A DNA stretch of 26,027 nucleotides from Intestinimonas sp052065695 (GTDB lineage Bacteria > Bacillota > Clostridia > Oscillospirales > Oscillospiraceae): NCBI RefSeq assembly GCF_052065695.1, contig NZ_JBQHTM010000047.1, positions 1 through 26,027 of the forward strand, given 5' to 3'. Positions within the stretch are counted from its first letter, which is position 1. The number at the start of each line of letters is the position of its first letter. The notes beneath the pieces are model-generated. The model saw only the letters and a list, made by a program, of their open reading frames with translations, had not been told where the DNA came from and did not search any database. Positions 1-6,516 of this stretch are shown here, piece after piece. The translations under genes were made by a program, and so were the position numbers.

Positions 1-2
1 CG

Positions 3-968
3 ATTCTGATCCACAACTTCAGCGACAATTCACTGCGCAAGGTTAAAACGGATAAAGCGGATGCGTTGAAAATCGCAAATTATGGTCTCACATTCTGGAT
101 GGATCTGAGGGAATATTCCGCAGAAGATGAAACAAGGCAAATGCTGAAGATCCAGAATCGGCTCTATGAGCGGACAACCACCACCGGTACAATGTTGAGA
201 AACGGTTTAATTTCACTCCTGGATCAGACATTCCCCGGTGCCAATAAGTTATTTCTGAATGAAGGCAGGAACTCAAAGGGCCATGTCAAATGGGTGGATT
301 TTGTGATCCGCTTTTGGCATAAAGAATGCGTAGCAGCTTTATCCCTACATACTTTTGCAGACACCTTCCAAAAATGGTGCAAAAGAACCGGTTACAGATT
401 CAGTACTTCCGATGCCGAACGAATCCATACCGCAGCCAGGAACGCCGTTGCCACGCTTCCCAAAAATGATAGTACAAAACTGCTGATAACGCAAGCGGCA
501 ATCAGCCTGAATACCGTGTATGATTCGCTTCATGCGTTCCGCACAGAAATGAACCGGCTGGCCTCTCTGCTGCCAGAATATGAGCTGGTGATGGGGATGG
601 AAGGTGTCGGAAAAATCACAGGACCGCAGTTGATGGCTGAGGTTGGTGATGTCCGCCGTTTTTCGCACAAAGGTGCTCTGGTTGCATACGCTGGTGTGGA
701 CGCACCACCGTATCAATCCGGTACATTCGATGCAAAGAATCGTCATGTTTCAAAGCGCGGTTCACCTCACTTGCGTAAGGTGCTGTTTGAGATCGCCTCC
801 ATGATTCTTGTTCACGGAAACCCTGACAATTCTGTATTCTGCTTCATGGATAAGAAACGAGCGGAGGGAAAGCATTTCTATGTCTATACTGTGGCCGGAG
901 CTGCAAAGTTCCTGCGGATTTATTATGCAAGAGTAAAAGAATATCTGAACACTCAAGAAATCGCTTGA
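3..968 (+). CDS. IS110-family transposase, 5' end outside the window
   Basis: The frame is open from the left edge; an internal TTG at 66 is not a credible start because the upstream codons read through a family-typical stretch containing KTDKADA, part of the DEDD (RuvC-like) catalytic domain. The C-terminal half has the Transposase_20 (IS116/IS110/IS902) helix-hairpin-helix region GMEGVGKITGPQLMAEVGD followed by AYAGVDAPPYQSG and KRGSPHLRK. These enzymes move circular intermediates and, as known for the family, are guided by a bridge RNA from the element's noncoding end. About 320 residues are visible out of a usual 330-450, so an N-terminal piece is missing only because of the window edge. 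Family call is firm; whether the copy is complete cannot be judged. Confidence 0.9.
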   Translation: MLIHNFSDNSLRKVKTDKADALKIANYGLTFWMDLREYSAEDETRQMLKIQNRLYERTTTTGTMLRNGLISLLDQTFPGANKLFLNEGRNSKGHVKWVDFVIRFWHKECVAALSLHTFADTFQKWCKRTGYRFSTSDAERIHTAARNAVATLPKNDSTKLLITQAAISLNTVYDSLHAFRTEMNRLASLLPEYELVMGMEGVGKITGPQLMAEVGDVRRFSHKGALVAYAGVDAPPYQSGTFDAKNRHVSKRGSPHLRKVLFEIASMILVHGNPDNSVFCFMDKKRAEGKHFYVYTVAGAAKFLRIYYARVKEYLNTQEIA

Positions 969-1179
969 CTCTGCTGTAAATACGAAACCTCAAAGTCATA
1001 AAACCCTCAGGTCTGCAATTTTTACTTTGTTGCAGGTCTGTTTTGTTATGCTCATTTTCAGATATCCGATTTTTCATTTTGGGGCTTGACACCTATTAGC
1101 AGGTTTGCCGGTAGTTAAGTCTTTATATCCTCTGCCATACTTGCGTTATTATTGAGAGTGTACTACACTCTAATGGAAG
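969..1179. other. 3' flank of the IS110 gene, noncoding
   Basis: I see no credible gene here. The stretch after the transposase stop is AT-rich and contains the near-duplicate segments AGGTCTGCAA and TTGCAGGTCT around 1010-1040, then a TTGACA-like hexamer at 1085-1090 without a good -10 partner. It probably holds the right end of the IS110 element. A dyad adjacent to the next gene is listed separately. Confidence 0.5.
1155..1171. promoter_or_regulatory. 17-bp perfect dyad AGAGTGT-ACT-ACACTCT, candidate operator
   Basis: Seven-base perfect arms separated by three bases, directly after the stop of the minus-strand xre gene. No T-run follows on either strand, so it is a poor intrinsic terminator. 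A relative with the same geometry lies at 1583-1599 on the other side of xre, which suggests a binding site for that repressor. Confidence 0.45.
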
Positions 1180-1506
1180 CTACTTTGTTGCATCGCCAAT
1201 CATGGTTTCAACGACATTCAGTATCCGGCGCTGCTCCCCGACGGGCAGATGCTTAAGCTTCAGAGACAGCTCAGATGCCTTCAATTCGTGAGATACGGTC
1301 AGGACATCAGCCAAAAGGTCATCAGATGAAACCCCCAACGTGTTGACAATACGGATATATGTTTCAAACTTAGGCAATTTCTCTCCGCGCTCCAACGCGC
1401 TTAGATAACTGACACTGATATCCAGCAGTTCCGCAAAGGATTCTCTGGACATATTGGCAGCTTCCCGAAAATGTCTTATATTACGTCCGATAGATTTATA
1501 GTCCAA
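1180..1506 (-). CDS. XRE-family HTH transcriptional regulator (108 aa)
   Basis: Small DNA-binding protein with an N-terminal Cro/C1-type HTH (about residues 5-62): IGRNIRHFREAANMSRESFA, then LLDISVSYLSALERGEKLP with the typical SxLSxLERG recognition helix. The C-terminal 40 residues are charged and helical, perhaps for dimerisation. The start is TTG at 1506, chosen because GAGGAGGTG stands 4-12 bases upstream. On the minus strand TGTCAC (1568-1573) and TATACT (1545-1550) with a 17-bp spacer make a plausible promoter, divergent from the rrf2-sensor operon. The related dyads at 1155-1171 and 1583-1599 flank the gene and are its best candidate operators. It probably represses itself and possibly the divergent operon; the ligand is unknown. 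Confidence 0.85.
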   Translation of the reverse strand: MDYKSIGRNIRHFREAANMSRESFAELLDISVSYLSALERGEKLPKFETYIRIVNTLGVSSDDLLADVLTVSHELKASELSLKLKHLPVGEQRRILNVVETMIGDATK

Positions 1507-1544
1507 CCGTACACCTCCTCTACTTGTAAGTAACCACTACGAAT

Positions 1545-1573
1545 AGTATATGGAGAAGTGAAAAACCGTGACA
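1545..1573 (-). promoter_or_regulatory. Putative sigma-A promoter of the xre gene
   Basis: Minus strand: -35 TGTCAC at 1573-1568, 17-bp spacer, -10 TATACT at 1550-1545, about 40 bases before the TTG start. The -10 is good and the -35 weak. Confidence 0.45.
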
Positions 1574-1582
1574 GCATCTATT

Positions 1583-1599
1583 AGAGTGTGAAGTTCTCT
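1583..1599. promoter_or_regulatory. Second dyad, AGAGTGTGAAGTTCTCT, candidate operator
   Basis: Arms AGAG and CTCT are spaced as in the perfect dyad at 1155-1171 and the left half AGAGTGT is identical; both are preceded by TT when read in this orientation. It lies between the divergent xre and rrf2 promoters, just upstream of the xre -35. Confidence 0.45.
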
Positions 1600-1637
1600 G
1601 ATGGAAAGTATTTTTTGAGAAAATGTCCCGATAGATA

Positions 1638-1666
1638 TTGCAGAAGCACATAAGGCGTGCTATGAT
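1638..1666 (+). promoter_or_regulatory. Sigma-A promoter with extended -10 for the rrf2-sensor operon
   Basis: TTGCAG (1638-1643), 17-bp spacer, TATGAT (1661-1666) preceded by TGC, i.e. an extended -10. Predicted start of transcription near 1673, giving a leader of about 55 bases. Confidence 0.6.
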
Positions 1667-1726
1667 TTCAACAGCTACTTATATAGACACCGTTGGGTGT
1701 TTCTCAGAGTGAAAGGTGTACTGGAT

Positions 1727-2149
1727 ATGGTCTTGAACGCAACAACAAATTATGCCCTGCAGATTATGATTGAGGTAGCAAAGAACCGCGAAGTAATCTC
1801 ATCCACGACACTTTCCGAACGGATCGGATTGTCGCAAAGATATTTGAAAAAAATCACTACCCGCTTGAAGGAAGCGGGACTCCTTCATTCCGTCCCCGGG
1901 CATTATGGCGGTTATATTCTTCCCGAGGATTCGGAGAATCTGTCTGTATGGGATATTTTTCATGCGATGGAACCCAACAAACCGCTACTCGAATCGCAAG
2001 CCGATGAACCGGAAACAGGCAGTGGTCTTGCAATAAAGAATCTGCACAGTGAGATGAATCGTATGCTGCAGCATCACTTCCGTGCTGTCAATCTCGCTGA
2101 GCTTGTGAAGTTAAGTGAGGAAAACGAGTTTTATAGAGAAGAAAGGTAG
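1727..2149 (+). CDS. Rrf2-family transcriptional regulator lacking cluster cysteines
   Basis: Winged-helix protein of the Rrf2 family (about 140 aa). MVLNATTNYALQ opens it, matching the second Rrf2 of this window (MVLNVTTDYAVR), so I start at ATG 1727 with GAAAGGTG 9 bases upstream rather than at GTG 1697. The HTH and wing are clear: LSERIGLSQRYLKKITTRLKEAG and PGHYGGYIL. Family members such as IscR and NsrR bind Fe-S clusters through three central cysteines; this protein has none in the corresponding segment (about residues 85-110) or elsewhere, so it cannot bind such a cluster that way and must sense something else or act without a cofactor. Its stop is only 9 bases before the membrane sensor gene, implying one transcript. 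Confidence 0.85.
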   Translation: MVLNATTNYALQIMIEVAKNREVISSTTLSERIGLSQRYLKKITTRLKEAGLLHSVPGHYGGYILPEDSENLSVWDIFHAMEPNKPLLESQADEPETGSGLAIKNLHSEMNRMLQHHFRAVNLAELVKLSEENEFYREER

Positions 2150-2158
2150 CAAAGCGCC

Positions 2159-5100
2159 ATGAAAATACGAAGTAAAATTAGAAGAAAGGACGGCATCATT
2201 ATCTCGGTCATTGTCGCGCTGATTTTATGTAGCGTGGTTTTTGTGGCACACGCTCAACTGCTCACAAATCGCAGCGTTGATCTGGACGACCTTGCGTTTT
2301 CAGAATTGAACAACGCAAATGAAAATCATCGGGAATATATCAGCAGACTGATCCAGGAAGAATATGGGGCAATCCATTCTTTGGCGCTGTACTTTGAAGA
2401 GAAAGAGGACTTTGATTTCCGCAACGAATTGGATCTGATAAACTCCATTATGCTTGCCGATCATTATGGATTTATCGGCTACGCAAATCTGGACGGGAGC
2501 ATTATCGCTCACGACGGAACGGTAAGGCCGAATGTTGCTGATAAACAATGGTTTCAGGAAGCGGCAAGTTGGAAGGGATACGATTCCATAGAGGTACTTC
2601 CTCCCGACGAAGAACATTCCAGACCTCACATCCATATCGCGTCCCCCGTCCGGAAATGCAACAACTTAACAGGAATTTTATGCGCCTGCATCGATGCGGA
2701 TGATTTTAATGCTACGCTCACGGCCGGTTATTTCGATCAAAAGGAAGCCGTTTTTATTACCGATTCTGCGGGCAACATCCTTCTCTCCAATAAAAATGCC
2801 GGAAGTCATGTATTTGGAAGCAACCTATTCGATTTTGTCACGGACGGAACCCTTCTGGACGGTGTGTCCGCTGAACACATCTTAACCAATCTGCAAAAAG
2901 GAAACAACGGACAATTCCGCGTGAATCACGGGGAATTGGAATACCTTGTTTACTCTCCCCTCGGCATCAATGACTGGATGCTTTTCAGCATGATCCCATC
3001 CAGTGTAGCAAACGTGCAGTTCAGCGCGTATGTGGATCAGGCGGAGAATATTACATGGATTTTCTCGATTGCGTTTTTGACAGCAATCGCTATCGTCTGC
3101 ATCATGCTTGTGTTTTATATTCGTCAGAACAGGAAGATCCTTCTCATCCATGAGCAGAAGGAGACTGCTCACAAAAATATTCTTACGGCGCTTGACAGTG
3201 TCATGTATGACTATGACGTGATTACGCAGGAGTTCCTTGTTCCGGACGGCTTTGCTGAAATGTTCGGCTGCTCTCTTCCCAAAGATATCTTTCAATCCTC
3301 AGAATGGACATCGCAGCATCCGGAGTTTGATGATAAGGCATTGCAGCAATGCTTCATTAGCGTCGGGATGAACAAGCGCAAAGGGGAAATTACGCTGAAA
3401 CTCCAGTCTGACAGTAAAGGCCTGATATACATGCGGATCACCATGATCCCCCGTATCAACAACGACGGCCGGGTAATCGGTATTCATGGCATGATCGCCG
3501 ATGTTACGGAAAGCTACACGAAAGATTTGTATCTCAGGCAGGATCATGAAAGCGCGGTGGTGATCATTTCCGCTTTGGCTCCCATGGCCTTATCCGCAAA
3601 CCTTACGCAGAACACCCACCACATTATCAGCTATAATCATTTTGATCTCAGCTGTGTTTTGGAGGAAGGTTCCTATGATGATTTGATCCGGCACGGTGCA
3701 AAGCATATCCATGAGGATGACCGGGAGACATTTCTGTCCGCGTTCTCCAGAGAGAACCTGCTTGCCGAGTTCGCAGCCGGACATGAAATTGTAGACTTTC
3801 CGCACCGTATGATCAACGACAGCGGCATGCTGCGCTGGTACATAGGCCGATGCGTTATGGTACGCAGCCAAACGGATAACGATATCCACATGGCAATGGT
3901 TTTGCTGGACAATACCCAACAGATGGAGCAGCAGCGGAAATTGCAGAAGCAATATGAACTGACGATTGAAAACCTACCCTCCTTTACCGCAAAATGGGTG
4001 TTTAAGAATGGGGATATGTATCTTTTAGACGCAAACCGGCGGTATCTGGATTTCATGGGGGGAAGTGCGGATGAGCTTTTCAATAAGTCGGTCATATACG
4101 GGTTTGGGAAGCAGGACAAAGCGGCTTTGCTTTCCAGATTGTATGCGTCGGTCAGAAAGCGCGACAGCATTTCACTTACCCATAGCGTTGTTACATATGA
4201 CGGCAAGAGCAGGTTTCTGGACATCCAGGCATCCTACTTTGAGGAAGTCGATGGGAATCCTGTCTACTTCGGAGTGCTGACGGATGTTACCGAGCTGGTT
4301 ATGACGGAGGAACGTTTGAAACAGATTGAAACCAGCCTGCACACGACTGTGGATCACTTCATCCATACGATTTTGGAATACAACATTGAGACGCGGGCCA
4401 TGCGTCTGGTTTCCGGAGGCGACTCCCGTATCGATATAGAAAGCGCGATCCGCAGCTGCCCGGAAAGCCTGTTTCAAAGCGGGGTCTTTGAAGCAGAAAG
4501 TCTGGACGTCATTCATCAGTTCTTTGGAGAACTGGAGGACGGTAGAAACAGCGGCCCCCTGCCGATGACGGTATGCTGTAAGGATGGAACAAGGCTGTTT
4601 GTGGAAACCACCGGAACGATCATCCATAATCCCAAGGGCGCACCTACCTCTGCACTCGTTATCCTGACCAAAACAGGTGAAATCGAGGGTGCGGATGAAA
4701 CCAGTTCGGAGCAGGCTTCGGCCTCCGGAGAAACCGCCGACTCGCATAAGGCATTTGCCAGAACATTCGGCTCCTTTGACCTGTTCCTCCATGATAAGCC
4801 GCTGTATTTCACCAGCGCCAAAGCAAAAGAGCTTTTGGCCATACTTGTTGACCGCAGAGGCGGAACGCTTTCAGCTTCTGAAGCGATCAGCCTTTTGTGG
4901 GAGAGTGAACCGGCCGGTGACAAGCAGCTGAACCGCTACCGCAAGCTGGCAACCAGATTAAAAGAAACGCTGGAATCTGCAGGTTGTGGGGATATTCTGA
5001 TCAATGACAAAGGGGTACGCAGTATCGATATTACAAAATTGTCCTGTGATTATTTTCTTGCCGTAGACGGTGATGAAGCCGCACAGAAGCTGTACCAGGG

Positions 5101-5194
5101 CTTTTATATGAGCGGTTATTCCTGGGCTGAGGAACGGAACGCGGCACTGAACCGGATGTTTGGCGTTGACAGCAGCGATGAACAGATAAAATAA
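2159..5194 (+). CDS. Membrane-anchored sensor with Cache-like and PAS domains and a C-terminal SARP-type DNA-binding domain
   Basis: A 1011-residue one-component regulator. A short basic N-terminus (MKIRSKIRRK) and a first membrane helix (about 13-31) precede a roughly 260-residue extracytoplasmic region with dCache-like features (DHYGFIGYANLDGSIIAHDG, KQWFQEAASW). A second helix follows (about 298-321), then three to four PAS-like modules (about 340-460, 465-590, 604-720 and a weaker one to about 840). Residues about 868-965 form an OmpR/SARP-type winged helix (FTSAKAKELLAILVDRRGGTLS, SLLWESEPAGDKQLNRYRKLATRLKETL), followed by a short BTAD-like tail (LYQGFYMSGYSWAEERN). No kinase, GGDEF or EAL motif is visible, so signal and DNA output sit in one membrane-tethered chain. 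Its likely targets include the 11-bp repeats at 5302-5356. Domain limits are estimates by eye. Confidence 0.8.
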   Translation: MKIRSKIRRKDGIIISVIVALILCSVVFVAHAQLLTNRSVDLDDLAFSELNNANENHREYISRLIQEEYGAIHSLALYFEEKEDFDFRNELDLINSIMLADHYGFIGYANLDGSIIAHDGTVRPNVADKQWFQEAASWKGYDSIEVLPPDEEHSRPHIHIASPVRKCNNLTGILCACIDADDFNATLTAGYFDQKEAVFITDSAGNILLSNKNAGSHVFGSNLFDFVTDGTLLDGVSAEHILTNLQKGNNGQFRVNHGELEYLVYSPLGINDWMLFSMIPSSVANVQFSAYVDQAENITWIFSIAFLTAIAIVCIMLVFYIRQNRKILLIHEQKETAHKNILTALDSVMYDYDVITQEFLVPDGFAEMFGCSLPKDIFQSSEWTSQHPEFDDKALQQCFISVGMNKRKGEITLKLQSDSKGLIYMRITMIPRINNDGRVIGIHGMIADVTESYTKDLYLRQDHESAVVIISALAPMALSANLTQNTHHIISYNHFDLSCVLEEGSYDDLIRHGAKHIHEDDRETFLSAFSRENLLAEFAAGHEIVDFPHRMINDSGMLRWYIGRCVMVRSQTDNDIHMAMVLLDNTQQMEQQRKLQKQYELTIENLPSFTAKWVFKNGDMYLLDANRRYLDFMGGSADELFNKSVIYGFGKQDKAALLSRLYASVRKRDSISLTHSVVTYDGKSRFLDIQASYFEEVDGNPVYFGVLTDVTELVMTEERLKQIETSLHTTVDHFIHTILEYNIETRAMRLVSGGDSRIDIESAIRSCPESLFQSGVFEAESLDVIHQFFGELEDGRNSGPLPMTVCCKDGTRLFVETTGTIIHNPKGAPTSALVILTKTGEIEGADETSSEQASASGETADSHKAFARTFGSFDLFLHDKPLYFTSAKAKELLAILVDRRGGTLSASEAISLLWESEPAGDKQLNRYRKLATRLKETLESAGCGDILINDKGVRSIDITKLSCDYFLAVDGDEAAQKLYQGFYMSGYSWAEERNAALNRMFGVDSSDEQIK

Positions 5195-5213
5195 AAGTCA
5201 TAAATCAATTCAG

Positions 5214-5264
5214 GCCCATAGCAGACCGTTGACCATGAGGTTGACTGTCCGCTATGGGCTTTTT
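5214..5264 (+). terminator. Intrinsic terminator after the sensor gene
   Basis: Perfect 9-bp arms GCCCATAGC (5214-5222) and GCTATGGGC (5251-5259), followed by TTTTTG. The 28-base loop is long but the placement right after the stop is apt. It separates the sensor operon from the rrf2-cheW-mcp unit. Confidence 0.7.
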
Positions 5265-5301
5265 GCTGTTTGAAAAGGAAAGTAGAAAAATAATTTTTTA
5301 T

Positions 5302-5356
5302 TTTCCCTCAACTTTCCCTCATCTGTCCCTCTGCGTTCCCGCTGCTTTCCCGATTG
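5302..5356. repeat. Five tandem 11-bp repeats with a TCCC core, candidate SARP-type activator site
   Basis: Units TTTCCCTCAAC, TTTCCCTCATC, TGTCCCTCTGC, GTTCCCGCTGC and TTTCCCGATTG follow each other with exact 11-bp phase; the TCCC cores start at 5304, 5315, 5326, 5337 and 5348. A sixth degenerate unit TGTCACAGCAA (5357-5367) leads to TATAAT at 5373. SARP-type winged helices are known to bind direct repeats 11 bp apart, with the last repeat close upstream of the -10. The gene just upstream encodes such a domain. Confidence 0.65.
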
Positions 5357-5372
5357 TGTCACAGCAATTATT

Positions 5373-5378
5373 TATAAT
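5373..5378 (+). promoter_or_regulatory. -10 element TATAAT without a proper -35, probably activator-dependent promoter
   Basis: A consensus -10 lies about 60 bases before the rrf2 start. Nothing resembling TTGACA stands 17 bp upstream; that position is covered by the 11-bp repeats. TTGTGT at 5354-5359 is only 13 bp away, too close for normal use. Confidence 0.55.
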
Positions 5379-5437
5379 AGGGCTTGTATGCTTTGCAGGT
5401 TGGCAAAACGCAGACGCTTTTGAAGGGAGGGCAGCAG

Positions 5438-5878
5438 ATGGTTTTGAATGTCACAACGGATTATGCGGTGCGCATCCTGGTATATCTTGCCGCAGTTCGC
5501 CGTCAGGCCCCTGCACAGGAAGTATCCGAGAAGATGAACATTCCCGGAAAATATATTACGTCGATTGCGAAAAAGCTCAAAGATAGCGGACTCATCTCTT
5601 CTACGCAGGGAAGCAGCGGAGGCTACTGTCTGGAAAGAGATCCCTCGTCAATCAATCTGGCGGATGTCATTTGGGTTATGGAAAACGGGATCAGGTTAAA
5701 TCATTGCGACAGCTGCGGCAGAAATTGCTATTTATATGGACAGCATGGCACCTGCCCCATAAGCAACGCATACGGAACTGCTAAGGCTGTTGTTGAAAGT
5801 GTTTTTGCCAGAATAACGATTCAAGACCTGGCCGAAAACAGTGTGTCTAAAAACAAATGGGATCATGATGACCCATAG
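5438..5878 (+). CDS. Rrf2-family regulator with four central cysteines (possible Fe-S sensor)
   Basis: 146-residue Rrf2 protein. ATG 5438 is chosen because GGGAGG precedes it by 7 bases and the start MVLNVTTDYAVRILVYLA matches the family. HTH: SEKMNIPGKYITSIAKKLKDSG; wing: GSSGGYCLERDP. Cysteines at about residues 90, 93, 97 and 106 (HCDSCGRNC then GTC) fall where IscR, NsrR and relatives bind an Fe-S cluster, though the spacing is not that of IscR. It is likely a redox, NO or iron-responsive regulator; this is inferred from the family. It is the first gene of a unit with cheW and mcp and may control that unit. Compare the cysteine-free paralogue at 1727. Confidence 0.85.
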   Translation: MVLNVTTDYAVRILVYLAAVRRQAPAQEVSEKMNIPGKYITSIAKKLKDSGLISSTQGSSGGYCLERDPSSINLADVIWVMENGIRLNHCDSCGRNCYLYGQHGTCPISNAYGTAKAVVESVFARITIQDLAENSVSKNKWDHDDP

Positions 5879-5952
5879 TTAGATGAGGAAACAGCGCCTT
5901 TGTCCCATGCGCACAATCAGAAGCTATAGTAAGAAGAGAGGATGGTATTGCA

Positions 5953-6516
5953 ATGCAGAAATGCGAAAATAACACGACTGCTCCGGATGATGCAATGGAA
6001 GTTCAGAGCAGCAAAACGAAAAGTAAAAAATTTTTGACGTTCCAGTGTGGTCAGCAGATGTTTGGCGTTGATATTACTGAAGTGCGGCAGATCATTGAGC
6101 TGCCGGAGTTTACGCCTCTTCCGGAGTCGCCGGAGTATATCAAGGGGATCGTCTGTATGCACGGCGAGGCCGTTCCTGTCATGGATTTGAACTTACGGCT
6201 CAACCAACTGGAAACAATATCCGGAGAACGCACCTGCGTGGTCGTGTTCACTTTAGAGGGACGCAGCTTTGGGGTAATCGTAGATGGCGTGGAAAATGTC
6301 GAGGACATTTTGGATGATGCGGTTTTACCGCCTCCGGGTCAGAAGGAAAGTGGGATCGACTATCTGCTGGGTGTTGTGAATCGAAACCCTGTTGTTCTGT
6401 TGGTGAACGCGTATTTCTTCATAAGCGCAGATGACATAGAGCGTTTATCGCAAATTACCGACACAGACGGCTGGACACAAAATAAGGATGAACATACAGG
6501 AGGGATTGAGAAATGA
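5953..6516 (+). CDS. cheW: CheW-like chemotaxis coupling protein
   Basis: 187 aa, a single CheW domain (about 25-165) after a polar N-terminal tail. Recognisable stretches are FLTFQCGQQMFGVDITEVRQ, LPEFTPLPESPEYIKGIVCM and GEAVPVMDLNLRL, the hydrophobic core of the SH3-like folds. CheW links methyl-accepting receptors to the CheA kinase in the cytoplasmic array. Start ATG 5953 follows GAGAGG at a usual distance (11 bases). Its stop overlaps the receptor start as ATGA, showing translational coupling. The extended acidic C-terminus (about 25 residues) is longer than in many CheW proteins. No cheA gene is in the window, so it must use a kinase encoded elsewhere or serve a non-chemotactic array. 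Confidence 0.92.
   Translation: MQKCENNTTAPDDAMEVQSSKTKSKKFLTFQCGQQMFGVDITEVRQIIELPEFTPLPESPEYIKGIVCMHGEAVPVMDLNLRLNQLETISGERTCVVVFTLEGRSFGVIVDGVENVEDILDDAVLPPPGQKESGIDYLLGVVNRNPVVLLVNAYFFISADDIERLSQITDTDGWTQNKDEHTGGIEK

Noticed and set aside
1155..1171. Perfect dyad after xre as an intrinsic terminator
   Set aside because: No T-run on either side, and a related dyad in the promoter region supports an operator instead.
5254..5586. Open frame covering the 11-bp repeats and the start of the second rrf2 gene
   Set aside because: Starts inside the terminator and runs through repeats and the leader in the wrong frame relative to rrf2.
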